The position numbers and the translations under genes are program-made. From Paracentrotus lividus (lineage: Eukaryota; Echinodermata; Echinoidea; Camarodonta; Echinidae), in contig CALNVZ010003434.1 in assembly GCA_940671915.1 (NCBI GenBank), forward strand, positions 14,476,356-14,540,355: DNA of 64,000 nt. Reading direction: 5' to 3'. The notes beneath the pieces were generated by a model. That model had not been told where the DNA came from. It made no database searches and saw only the letters and a program-made list of their open reading frames with translations. The first letter of the stretch is position 1. Each line of letters begins with the position of its first letter. Below, in pieces: positions 23,125-35,652 of this stretch.

Positions 23125-26100
23125 TAAGGCCAATTAAAAATGATTCCTAGTTTCTCGTCCCCGCCCGCTTCCTTTTTTACGGCCGCCTCCTTTTTTTTGA
23201 TATTTGATATTTTTTTTAAAAAAGAAGAAAAGATGCAATTAAACAAGGGTAAAAACTGCATTTCATGTTTGTGTATTTCCTTGAAGCCTTTTTGCTACAA
23301 AATACCGTAATTAACGGTGTATAAGCCGCACCCACCTTTTTGCCGTCGGCGAAAAGTCAAAAGTTGGGGGTGAAAATTATCATTTATCTGAAGAACTCGC
23401 ATCCAATAATGTACCGAAATATATCCTTCATGAGATTAAGACGGGGCGGGTGCAATTGGGAAAGCAATTATTTAGTTATGGAATGATAATGGAATGATTT
23501 AGATGCGAAAATTATTATTTATCGGCAGAACTTGACGTCGATAATGTTTCGAAATATTACCTTCATGAAATAAAATCGGAGCGGGTACAATTACGTAATA
23601 AATTATTTAGTTATGGAATGAAAACGTCACGTTTTAAGGAGGAAAATTATTATTTATCGGACAGAATTTGACGTCGATAATGTTTGGAAATAAATCCTCC
23701 ATGAAATAAAGTCGGAGCAGGTACAATTACGTAATTAATTATTAAGTTATGGAATGGAAACGTCCCGTTTTAAGTAGCGAAAATTATTATTTATCGGCAG
23801 AACTTGACGTCGATAATGTTTCGAAATTAATCCTTCATGAATAAAGTCGGAGCGGGTACAATTACGTAATTAATTATTATGTTATGGAATGAACGTCCGT
23901 TTTAAGTAGCGAAAATTATTTTTTATCGGCAGAATTTGACGTCGTAATGTTTGGAAATAAATCCTCCATGAAATAAAGTCGGAAGCGGGTACAATTACGT
24001 AATTAATTATTAAGTTATGGAATGGAAACGTCCCGTTTCAAGCAGCGAAAATTATTATTTATCGGCAGAACTTGACGCCGATAATGTTTCGAAATAATTC
24101 CTTCATGAAAATAAAATCGGAGCGGGTAAAATTACGTAATAAATTATTAAGTTATGGAATGAAAACGTCCCGTTTAAAGTAGCGAAAATATTATTTATCG
24201 CAGAATTTGACGTCGATAATGTTTGGAAATAAATCCTCCATGAAATAAAGTCGGAGCGGGTACAATTACGTAATTAATTATTAAGTTATTGGAATGGAAA
24301 CGTCCCGTTTTAAGTAGCGAAAATTATTATTTATCAGAAGAACTTGACGTCGATAATGTTTCGAAATTAATCCTTCATGGAATAAAGTCGGAGCGGGTAC
24401 AATTACGTAATTAATTATTTAGTTATGGAATGAAAACGTCCCGTTTTAAGTAGCGAAAATTATTATTCATCGGCAGAATTTGACGTCGATAATGTTTGGA
24501 AATAAAATCCTCCATGAAATAAGTCGGAGCGGTACAATTACGTAATTAATTATTAAGTTATGGAATGGAAACGTCCCGTTTAAGTATGCGAAAATTATTA
24601 TTTTATCGCAGAACTTGACGTATAATGTTCGGAAATAAATCCTCCATGAAATATAAGTCGGAGCAGGTACAATTACGTATTAATATTTATTATGGAATGA
24701 AAACGTCCGTTTTAAGTAGCGAAATTATTATTTATCGGCGAATTTGACGTCGATAATGTTTGGAAATAAATCCTCCATGAAATAAAGTCGAGGCGGGTAC
24801 AATTACGTAATTAATTATTAAGTTATTGGAATGGAAACGTCCCGTTTTAAAGTAGCGAAAATTATTATTTATCAGAAAACTTGACGTCGATAATGTTTCG
24901 AAATTAATCCTTCATGGAATAAAGTCGAGCGGGTACAATTACGTAATTAATTATTTAGTTATGGAATGAAAACGTCCGTTTTAAGTAGCGAAATTATTAT
25001 TTATCGCGCAGAATTTGACGTCGATAATGTTTGGAATAAATCCTCCATGAAATAAAGTCGGAGCGGGTACAATTACGTAATATATAATTATTAGTTATGG
25101 ACATGGAAACGTACCCGTTTTAAGTAGCGAAAATTATTATTTATCGGCAGACAATTGACGTCGATAATGTTCGGAAATAAATCCTCCATGAATATAAGTC
25201 GGAGCAGGTGCAATTACGTATTAATTATTATAGTTATGGAATGAGAAACGTCCCGTTTTAAAGTAGCGAAAATTAATTATTTATCGCAGACATTTGACGT
25301 CCGCATAATGTTTGGAAATAAATCCTCCATGAAATGAAAGTCGGAGCGGGTACAATTACGTAATTAAATTATTAAGTTATGGAATGGAAACGTCCCTTTT
25401 AAGTAGCGAAAATTATTATTTATCAGAAGAACTTGACGTCGGATAATGTTTCGAAAATTAATCCTTCATGGAATAAAGTCGAGCGGGTAGCAATTTACGT
25501 AATTAATTATTTAGTTATGGAATGGAAACGTCGTTTTAAAGTAGCGAAAATTATTATTTATCGCAGAACTTGACGTCGATAATGTTTTCGGAAATTAATC
25601 CTTCATGGAATAAGTCGGAGCGGGTAAATCAAGCATAATTATTTAGTTATGGAATGAAACACGTCCGTTTTAAGTAGCGAAAATTATTATTTATCGCAAG
25701 AACTTGACGTCGATAATGTTCGGAAATAAATCCTCATGAAATAAAGTCGGAGCGGGTACAATTACGTAATTAATTATTAAGTTATGGAATGGAAACGTCC
25801 CGTTTTAAGTAGCGAAAATTATTATTTATCAGAAGAATTGACGTCGATAATGTTTCGAAATTAATCCTTCATGGAATAAAGTCGGAGCGGGTACAATTCC
25901 ATAATTCTTTATTTAGTTATGGAATGAAATTTTCCCGTTTTAAGCAGCGAAAATTATTATTTATCGGCAGAACTTGACGCCGATATTGTTTCGAAATAAT
26001 TCCTTCATGAAATAAAATCGGAGCAGGTACAATTACGTAATTAATAATTAAGTTATGGAATGGAAACGTTCCGTTTTAAGTAGCGAAAATTATTATTTAT

Positions 26101-27387
26101 CGGCAGATTGACGGTCGATAATGTTTCGAAATTAAATCCTTCATGGAATAAAGTCGGAGCGGGTACAATTACGTAATTAATTATTTAGTTATGGAATGGA
26201 AACGTCCCGTTTTAAGTAGCGAAAATTATTATTTATCGGACAGAATTTGACGTCGATAATGTTTCGAAATTAATCCTTCATGGAATAAAGTCGGAGCAGG
26301 TACAATTCCATAATTCTTTATTTAGTTTATGGAATGAAATTTTCCCGTTTTTAGTAGCGAAAATTATTATTTATCGACACGAACTTTACGTCGATAATGT
26401 TTCGAAATAAATCCTTCATTAAATAGTCGGAGAGGGTACAATTACATAATTAATTATTTAGTTTTGGAATGAAAACGTCCCGTTTTTAGTAGCGAAAATT
26501 ATTATTTATCGGCAGAACTTATAGTCGATAATGTTTGCAAAAGAAATCCTTCGTGTTTCCCTACCAAATTATTAACGGCTGTTCCCCTGCGTGCATATAA
26601 AATATCATCAAAAACATGACGGTTACATTGACACACCACATGACACAAAATTGGTATATGTGACTTACCATGACACACATAGGGGTCAGTTTTTTTGACG
26701 GACCTTTGTGTCTTTGACGGTATACTATACGTCACAAGATCAGGGGACTTTGACGCAACTTTGACGGACTACTCCCGGGGGTCAAGACGTGGTCTTACAA
26801 ATGAACAGCTGCATTAGAATGAAATACTTTATTAATTGTCGATTAATTTCTTAATTATCTTTTAATTAATAATTTAAAAAAAATTTTAATTTTTTAAATG
26901 TTTTATATTTTGCTAGGTCCTATATTTTAGTGTGCGGTTATAAACGGGTGCGGTCATTATCAGATCTCGGAATTTACTGGGTAGTTTTGGCTTTTTGTAC
27001 TGACAATATATACACACGCAAATAAATGAAACACAAGTAACTCCGAGTAAACTTAATTCAAATAAACTAGTATTTTTATTTATTTTTTTTGTTAAAATAT
27101 GTAGGCCCTATTCATTTTATTTAATAATATAAAAATTTACAAGTTTCTCATTAATCAATAACAATGTAGAAATCTGTATAGCATAATTGAAATTTGAATA
27201 TTGTGAAATGTACCCCATTTGGGACATTAACGAATCAAATTTCATGAATCAAGAAGTCGCTATATAGATTTGTACGCGCGGCGGCCATCTTGGAAAAAAT
27301 ATCAAATATCAAATAATAAGCCACCCCTCCTCCTCATTTTCGAAAAATCCGGACGAGAAACTAGGAATCATTTTTTAATTGGCCTAA
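23125..27387. mobile_element. 4.3 kb TIR element filled with satellite repeats
   Basis: The left end TTAAGGCCAATTAAAAATGA, followed by TTCCTAGTTTCTCGTCC, matches inverted the right end (GGACGAGAAACTAGGAA, then TCATTTTTTAATTGGCC). Further inside both ends carry GATATTTGATATTTTTT and a GGCCGCC-type block. Between the TIRs lie a tandem array (23372-26548) and an AT-rich right flank with scattered TTTGACGG motifs. No transposase frame is present, so any mobility would have needed a partner enzyme. Confidence 0.75.
23372..26548 (+). repeat. Tandem array, ~24 copies of a ~135 bp unit
   Basis: The anchor AGTTATGGAATG recurs at about 23475, 23610, 23746, 23881, 24014 and 24151, and onward to about 26460, a spacing of 133-137 bp. 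Each unit holds AACGTCCCGTTTTAAGTAGC, TTATTATTTATCGGCAGAA, TTGACGTCGATAATGTTT and GGTACAATTACGTAATTAA. Two variants, TTTCGAAATTAATCCTTC and TTTGGAAATAAATCCTCC, alternate over much of the left and middle part. Unit ends are degenerate at both array borders. Non-coding. Confidence 0.95.
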
Positions 27388-27399
27388 TGCTAAAAGAGT

Positions 27400-28310
27400 A
27401 TCAGGACACATAGCCCGGCGCCCTCTCCGTCCCGTGAAATAGGGTGAGGGTTTGGTGAACAATAGGGTGTAGATTTTTGGCGGGGGTAGTGTTCCTACAT
27501 TTGCAGAACCACATTAAATGAATAAAACACACAATGACACTGCAAATGTCAGTCCCTGCAACCAAAATTTGTGTTATCCTGGCAGACTAGTATGCTTTAT
27601 CTCACTCATCAAGGCAGTAGTGCAGCTGGATTAGTTAAGACTTTAGGAAAGGGATATGTTTGGAAAGTTTATATCATCCTGTGAAAATCTTGGATTATGA
27701 TGTAAGCAGACAAACTAGGATGAGGTTAACTCATTGCCTGTTAGCTTCACATTTTTTTTTACCTACTTGTACTTATTAACTAAAAACAGAGTTTGAAGAA
27801 CAACAATACTGCTTGTTTTTACAACAGAACTGTACTGGTTTATTTCCAGTAATCATGTTGATATGTTACCAAAAGAAATCTATTTTTTTACGCTTCAAAT
27901 AATGTGGACTGCAAAGTATTAAAGATGATTTAGAGTGCTAGTAAATAATAGAATTGCAAATTATTGAATGAGTCAGCAATATATACATGCATGTACATAT
28001 ACATGTATATTATAAGGCAACAAAAACTTTCTTTTCCATTTATGGGCTTGACGTGAGCATTTGAAAATAAATACATTGTACATGTAACTTAGATTTTTTT
28101 TTCCTTAAAAAGTGTGTACAATTTCTAAGTTCACTTTCCAATAGTTGGCAGCATTGATCAATAAGTATATACAGGTACATTTGCACGTCTAAATTGTGTT
28201 CTAAATTCATAAAATTTCATTTGTAGGTCCAGAAATGGACTTGAAATTACACTATCAGGTCAAAATAACACAGAAATTGTTTCATTATACACAACAGATG
28301 ACAAAAAAAA
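27400..28310. other. No gene seen
   Basis: AT-rich sequence with a TACATGTA-rich patch near 27985-28010. Nothing else recognised. Confidence 0.4.
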
Positions 28311-28320
28311 TTATCATAAG

Positions 28321-28440
28321 AACTATCCCCTGGAAAATTACCTCAGGACACCCCAGAAATAAGGTTAGAAGTAGGATAAGGTGTAGCTCAGCATCTTTCT
28401 AGGGGGCAGTTGTCTGGGGGTAGTTGTCCAAGAACCAACA
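28321..28440. repeat. Dispersed repeat with GGGGGTAGTTGTCC motif
   Basis: AACTATCCCCTGG near the left and CTGGGGGTAGTTGTCC near the right are related to 48556-48690. They probably belong to one MITE-like family. Confidence 0.45.
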
Positions 28441-29484
28441 AAAAGACAGTGTCATAAACTTCAACACAAACAAGAGAAGTACAAGAAGACAATTTTAGAG
28501 TGGTGAAAGCAAAATACTAAATCACTCAAACCCTCTTGTATGATCTGAAAAGGATGATAATCAACTCTCGATTAAACCTGATCTAAAAACAATTTATAAA
28601 ATGAGATCACAACAATCTTGAACTCCTGAAGCAGAAAAGATTGATAAGGCTGTATGGAAGCAAATTAATGAATACTCTGGCAATGACTCTATGAAACCGT
28701 GACAAGATATACCAATCCCTGTTCAAAGACTATAGATCATTTTCATTATTACAAGACATGGTAGACTGACTCGGGGACTAAGCCATATCATATCACCAAC
28801 TAATTACTACTCAATGGGATAAATTATCTAAATTGAAATTGCTCAGAACGAGGACAGCAGAATGTTACAGAAATGAAAATTGATTAAAAGATAGACATGT
28901 GATAAGGTGGTTCACAGCATGGATTAATGATAGCCGTGCATTTGCATAAGCATGTTGGTGAAATGAAGATGATTATTTTTTAATACTTTATTTCAATTCA
29001 TTTACATCTAAATCAAAAATAAATAAATTTTGTGTATGTTTCTAGTTGTATCTCTACTCATGTTCATCTGAAATATTACTGAAACCACATCTTTTGCAAG
29101 AAAAAATGTATTGTATTAGTTTTATTGTTTTATCAATGATATAAGATTACTATCTTCATTGTCATGTGAATATTTCCATGATTGAATCTGTCATTATTTT
29201 TTTTTTTTGTCCTGCCGATATTCTGTTGCATATTCAAGTTTCAAACAAGTCTTCAAATCTGTCTTTCAAGTCTGAAATGTACCTACAATCTAATGGCATT
29301 TTAATATGCAGTCGATCGTATGATACCAAAGCACAATTATTATCAATGTTTTAAAACAGTATCACTCTCATGATGTTGCAATCTACATGTAGAGCCATAC
29401 TCAATATTAAAACATAATCTTGGCAACCAATAAACTGAAAGAAATCAACCCCCCCCCCCTCAAATCAATATGAATTCAAATGTA

Positions 29485-29702
29485 CACTGTTAAAAATTGC
29501 TGTAGCTTTTTTACAGTAAATTACTGGCAACTCTGTTGCACGGTAATTTACTGTAATTGTCTCTTAAAGTAATCTACTTTCAATGGTAAATTACTATAAA
29601 TTCCCACAAGATACAGGAAACTACCATCAAATATACTGCTTTTTACTGTGCAACAAAGTTGCCAGTAATTTACTGTAAAAACTACAGCAATTTTTAACAG
29701 TG
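29485..29702. mobile_element. Foldback MITE flanked by TA
   Basis: TA then CACTGTTAAAAATTGCTGTA at the left; TACAGCAATTTTTAACAGTG then TA at the right. Internal TTTACAGTAAATTACTGGCAAC also pairs inverted. About 218 bp, non-coding, with a mariner-like target site. Confidence 0.85.
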
Positions 29703-31210
29703 TATATCATTCCATTCGATGTAACAACTTCACTATTTTAAACAATTTATATTTTTGTTAACTGCGTATTCATCTGAATTATTTTCTTATTACATCTTTG
29801 ACATTAATGATTCTTTGCATTTATTAGCAGGATAGAATATATACCCAAATTTGAGTTGCCATTCTACAGGCAAAGATGCCCACTATTCAACCAGTAGGCC
29901 TACTCTTCCATCACCGACCAGCGTGTCACAGTCCAGTGAGTCTAATTAGTCAGCAATTAATTGGTCGGGGGCCAGTGAGCAAGGAAATAAATAAATGCAT
30001 AAAAATGGAGGTATTTCCCGCTTTTTGTGAAATACAATGAAAAGCATCATAAATTTAATCATCTAATGTGAATTAACGCCCATAAAATGAATATACTCCT
30101 CTCCACCTTTTTTTTAAATACTGTTGTACATGTATAATTGATTAAATGCTAAAACAGATTAATTACAATAAAGGATAGTACTTGAGTTGTCTACAGTGTA
30201 CTCAATCAGCTGAATACTATATAATATTTCATTTCTCAACATTCACCATGATGATTTAAAGATCACCTTATAATGTACTCATGAATACTTTCTCCTTCAG
30301 ACTAATATTTGTTTTATTTTTTTTTGCAACAAAACAGTAATAGCAAGTTTGCATGGTTATTTATGTATGGTTGTTATTTAAAGATCCCTTTATAATTCAA
30401 ACTCATACATTCCTTTATAGACTAAATAAAGTCTTTTTGCAACAAAACAATGATATAAATGTTGCATTCCTTAAACATCTGCTCGCATTTATTTAGATAT
30501 GGATAATTCAAACTCTTACTTACTTCAGTTTCATAAAAACATATCAAACTTATTTGATATCAGAATACCATGCCAGTTGTTAACTATCCAAAACCAATTT
30601 GAATTTACACACACTGCACATCTCATGCACAGAAATGCAAAAATTAATTCCCCTGATAAGCCTGTAATTTATAACCTCTTAGAAAAGGAGAAAAAATTGT
30701 TCAGACCACAAAATAAAAACCACAAGATATACACCCTATACCCTCTGACCAGTGCTTTATGATTGCAAACAATGGATGAGATATGGGGAACCAACTGGAT
30801 CATATAATAATGTAAATTAAATAAGCAGGTGGAAGGCTAGTGTTTATACAAACAGCTTTTTGCACTATTACACAGAGAGGTATGAATATTCTGATTAGTT
30901 TTCAATATTAATAATGGAAGCCAATTTTTTGTGTGTACAGATATTTTTGTAATGTTGTGTAACATTATTCTATTCAGTCACAATTTTGAAATGAAGACTA
31001 CAATGAATGATGTATACAGTTTTCTTTGAAAAAAAATTTTAATCGATGCATTTTCAACAAATAGCAGAAATTTGTACAAAAAAGGAGTTAATAAAGAGAG
31101 GTAAACATTTGTTTACAGCGAAGTTTGCAATTATGATGCAAATAATGTTTGCAGTTTTCTGGAATGAAATGTCACTTTATATAACTACAAGCAAATTTAA
31201 CAATACTTTT

Positions 31211-31440
31211 GTAACAACTTTTCAGAAGAAAGGATTTAAAAAGGGGTTGTAACTAATAAAGAGCTCTTCTCTCATTAGTCCATTAGACCAATGTCCAACA
31301 TATGGACAAGTTTGCTTATTTTCTTGAATAAAATATTGCTTTCTGCAACCAAATTTAGTGTAACAAAGCTTTTAACAAGACAGGATTTAACAAAAAGGAG
31401 GTTCATTAGACCAATGTCCAACATATGGCAAAATTGGCAA
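31211..31440 (+). repeat. Short direct duplication
   Basis: AAGGATTTAAAAAGG..CATTAGACCAATGTCCAACA recurs about 120 bp later as CAGGATTTAACAAAAAGG..CATTAGACCAATGTCCAACA. No gene inside. Confidence 0.7.
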
Positions 31441-31589
31441 TTATCGTTCACAACAGAAGAGATCAATTGATTTTTATTTAGCATTCTGTGTAGCAATCCC
31501 CACCAATGCCAAGTACAAAATAGACACACAATAATGACAAAGAAAGGGTTGTGGGGTTACGCTATTGATGCTTATGTTATAGCAAACAG

Positions 31590-31830
31590 GTGCATGATGG
31601 GGGGCGCACGCGACCAGCCACAATCAAAGTGTTGGAATTCTCCCTTCTCCTCAGTACCTCAAAGACAATTAAAGAGGGGGAAATGGTGATCAATACTGCC
31701 ACCAAAGTCCATCAAAACATGGGGCTTGGAGCAGTGTCGGCGGGAAAGAGGGGGACAAAAGAAAACGGGATGGAGTGGTCTGAGTTTAGGGCAGTTACCT
31801 TACCCTTTTGAGGTTGTATGTGAACAATGG
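31590..31830. other. High-complexity non-coding block
   Basis: GC-richer, non-repetitive block containing ATCAAAG (TCF/LEF-like) at 31623-31629. There is a 73-residue open frame, but nothing in it resembles a known protein. Possible regulatory DNA. Confidence 0.2.
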
Positions 31831-32559
31831 GCATCTATTGAACTGTGTTTAAACTACACAACAATTGGCACGTGGCGTAGCACCAAATCAAAGACTTGTT
31901 ATTGATCTGACCCCTTTTACACAAGCTACTGGAGAACGGTGCAATGGAAAAAAAAAATTTGGTAAATATCTGAAGAGTCACTGTAATAAACATGTGCTGT
32001 TTAATATTTTTTACTAGTCAATCAGTTAGCATAAATTATATATCAGTTGATTCATATATATTTTTCATCTGACATATGAAATTTTAATGACCTACAGAAC
32101 CATTCTAGGTAATTTCTAGAGTTTTAATAAACTGGGTTTTAACAATGAAGGGAATAATATTTTAACCTCCATGTTGTATAAGATAATACAAGACTATTTT
32201 ACACTACCTAAATAAAAACAAGAAAAAACAAAAAACAAAAAGAGCTTTATAAGAGCTTAGTACGATTAAGATCAATACATATCAAAGTAATTCATAACAA
32301 AAAATATAGTTAAAGCACTAGTGGCGCACACATTCCATAATCATAAATGAAAGAACAGTTCCCAGTGCAAACAACCCCAATGCCAAGGTCTGATTTTAGC
32401 TGTCTACCCACCCACCTGTTCATGTTTTGATTCTGGAGCTATTTTTCACTCCCACCATTCACTGATTCTATTTTTATCATTTCAATGTCATGTGTCCATC
32501 ATTTTATTTAAAATCATACTTGTTTGATTTGATTTGTCCTGTCCCATTGGTCATCTTCC

Positions 32560-32679
32560 ATTTGATATATCTCTTTCTTCTCTGTCTGTCTTTCTATCAG
32601 TCTCTATCTTTCTCTCTCTCTTTGTTTTTGATCTCTTCACCATCTGTCTACCACGACCCCTCTCTTCATCTTTTTTGGT

Positions 32680-32711
<32 letters not shown>

Positions 32712-32872
32712 CTTTTGTTCCAATGTTCTCTGCCTCTTGTCTCTCTTACTTTATATTTGACTTACATAATCCCCCCCCTCACTCTCTTCTCTTTCTCTGT
32801 CTCTCTCTCTATCTCTCCCTCCATTTGTTTATTCTACATTATCTTCTCTTTAGTCCTCTTTCTCGCCTTTCT

Positions 32873-32913
<41 letters not shown>

Positions 32914-33055
32914 CTCTCTTTCTCTCTCTCCTCTCTCTCTATCTTTCTACAGTCCCCTCTCTTCTTCCTTCCTGCATTTCTCTATCTCCCTTTATGTCTT
33001 TTTTTTTTTTCTCTCTCTCTCTCCTTTGATCTCCGTCTATTCTGCCTCTTTTTCT
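32560..33055 (+). repeat. CT-rich microsatellite region
   Basis: About 500 bp of (CT)n, CTTT and CTC repeats, with a perfect block near 32683-32706 and long near-perfect blocks near 32875-32945. The long Ser/Leu-rich open frames here result from the repeat. Confidence 0.9.
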
Positions 33056-33854
33056 TTAAACAAGGTTTAAATATGGACAAATGGCCACCTCACATTAATT
33101 TATTGGTATCAAACAAACTCTCTTTTATAAAAGAGAGTTATATCATTTATTTTGATTGATCATTGCCATAATTCAAACATCTCTACTTCTTTTATATCAA
33201 TATTTTCTCTCTCTACATCTCTCTCTATCCCCCTCTCCATCTTCATGAAAATACAAATTCATCATTTATACCAATCACATGAAAAATATTTGAAGAAATT
33301 CAGTCACAATGATACATACACCTAGCCTCCCAACATCAAAGAAAGAAGAAAAGTAGAAAAAATATCTGTGCCAGACATAAAACCAGCGAGGGTGAATTAT
33401 CTTGGTAAATGTGATGCATGCATGCCTGCATCGATCATTCAAGAAAAATGGAAACCTATACCCCAAAGCATTGCTTTGAAATTTTGACATGCATGTGAGT
33501 AAATCTCGGAGGAAAGAGACGAAAAATTAGCAAACAAATTAGAGAACTTGAGGCGGGCATATGTCCCCCAGGCACAGCTGCCGATGTAGCAAGAATTTTT
33601 TTCTTGTTGACCCTCCCAAGCTAATAAGTCATGTCCACATTGGATTTAGTCCTGGTTTTCTAGACCTTCCAATTTGACTATGGATTGATATCTTATTCCC
33701 TTTCTGTTTGAAATCATAGCTTTGAGTGCCGCTAGATTTGCTGATATTCACATTTTTATAATAATTTTTTTTTTTTCAGAATATGATATCAAGAATATCG
33801 GTGCCATTTCTATTTTTACTACAAAGTATAATGTTGATTTCCTCTATCTTTGGA

Positions 33855-33856
<2 letters not shown>

Positions 33857-33885
<29 letters not shown>

Positions 33886-33887
33886 TC
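33857..33887 (+). repeat. (CT)n microsatellite
   Basis: About 15 CT dinucleotides. Confidence 0.9.
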
Positions 33888-34129
33888 AAAATATGTTAGA
33901 TAGTTCATAATATGTTTTCTTTAAATATGAAAAATTAAGTTTGGACAATATATACAATATCTATAGTTCCAATAAAAAAGTAATAACAATTTATTGACAA
34001 CCTCAATATCTCAACACAATTATATCCAATGAAATGTAATGTAAATAATATGAAGCTGTAGGAGATTAACATTACCCGAAGTACGTCTACACTGTCTGCA
34101 ATTTTAAAAAAAAGGAGAAAAGTTTAACA

Positions 34130-34330
34130 GGGTCTGATACAAGGACTAAGGGAGACCAGCCACCATCAGCGTAAATTTGCATTTCTTCGCAGCTGTCTTG
34201 AACAAGCTACTTGAGTGTCAATGCATGGGACGCTTGATTAATAAGTCATATTTGCATAAAAGATGAAATAATTTAATATAAATTTTCAAGCTGCCGAGAG
34301 AAAAAGAGGGGAGCAAACATGCCCTTAGAG
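34130..34330. other. Possible regulatory block with two octamers
   Basis: Perfect ATTTGCAT octamers at 34175-34182 and 34250-34257, with TGATTAATAAG between them, in a non-repetitive block. Several octamers are expected by chance in 64 kb of AT-rich DNA, so this is weak. Confidence 0.2.
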
Positions 34331-34399
34331 AACTGATAACATTATCATTGAAAGAGCTAACTAAATTCTTGGTATTCATCAAGGTAACAAAGACATTAT

Positions 34400-35320
34400 G
34401 GTGTAGTAGTAGCAGTGTCTGCTTAGGTGGGACTAGTGGCAGATCCAGAGGAAGGGGGGGGCAGTGACTGGTATCCCTTCTATTATTTTTTTTTTTAGCT
34501 TTTTTTTTTCTTTATGTCTGGTTTATATATCTACGCTGTGCATCCTTTTTAGTTCCAAATAATTTTTTTTTTTTTGCCACAAAATAATCCAGAATGAAAT
34601 GTGTCAGGACAACCAAATACCCATCATATCTTATTGGGTAAGAAACTTATAGCAATATATCATCTTAACAGTCTTAATATTGATTAGAATAATGTAATGA
34701 ACATTTAATCTTTTCAAGTGTGATATCGTTATTTGTACTTATTCCTAATGCCCGAAGAACAAAAAAATTTCTATAAGAGGCACATCTCCAAAGATCTCTG
34801 TCCTTCCTTAAAATAACAAAATATGATACTCATATGTCAACATATTAATTATTTAAAAAAATGATCTCTAATATCTCACAATGCCATGTAAGATGGTAGG
34901 CTTGTACACTTTCAAAATACAAATAAATCTACCCCTAATCAAATAATTTTCAAGATTTCATATTTCCATAATGGTCTATAAGTACGAGGTTAAATTTGAC
35001 TTGACAAGCCTTTCTGCAATAAGGAATGCTGCCCTCTCATGTTTCATTTCATTTAGGCATCAAATGTTGAGGAAAAGCTACATTACACAAGTGTAAAGTT
35101 TAGCGGTATACATAAAAAGATACATAAAAATTGAGGTGTGGACAGTGTACTGCTGACCAATATTACACAGGAAAGGCTATGTAATCTTTAAAAATGTAGT
35201 TCCATGAATTTGGGTTGAAGAAAATAAATGGATGAATAAATTTTACTTTGTAATCAATCTGCCGGAGTCATCATTGCAGTTTTTAACGTTAGATCATTTC
35301 TCGTACATGAAGTAAAAAAG
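34400..35320. other. No gene seen
   Basis: AT-rich sequence with T runs at 34480-34510 and 34563-34575, and a GGATCC-like motif beside a G run at 34437-34465. Confidence 0.4.
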
Positions 35321-35335
35321 TGGAAAGTACATGTA

Positions 35336-35534
35336 CTGTATAAGTGGTTATTTTCGCGGTGACTTTATTTTCGCGAATTTCGCGAGTTGGTCTTTGCGAA
35401 AATTTCCACTTCAGTACAAGGCTATTTATAGCAATGAAATCATTACCAAAATCGCGAAATTTTGCTCTCGCGAATTTCCTAAACTAGTCCAAAATCGCGA
35501 AAATATCTGGACGCGAAAATATTGGCTTATACAG
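35336..35534. mobile_element. TA-flanked CGCGAAAA-type MITE
   Basis: TA then CTGTATAAGTGGTTATTTTC at the left; CGCGAAAATATTGGCTTATA, then CAG and TA, at the right. The interior is rich in TTCGCGAA and CGCGAAAA. 199 bp, non-coding. Related units lie at 37311-37497 and about 49888-50115. Confidence 0.8.
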
Positions 35535-35652
35535 TATATGAGTTGCCAGTCTGATGATGCTTACTCAATCTTTAAAAAAAAATCTACGCTGAGAAAATAC
35601 TGTGAGTGCAAAAATACAATCGTGTCTTTCTTGCTTCATTATACATGTATAG

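Noticed and set aside
23372-26548. CRISPR-like reading of the regular array
   Set aside because: The ~135 bp units are contiguous with no unique spacers between short repeats, and the window is eukaryotic. It is a satellite.
32490-33070. Two overlapping ~179-codon Ser/Leu-rich frames on the plus strand
   Set aside because: Products of CT microsatellite sequence read in two frames.
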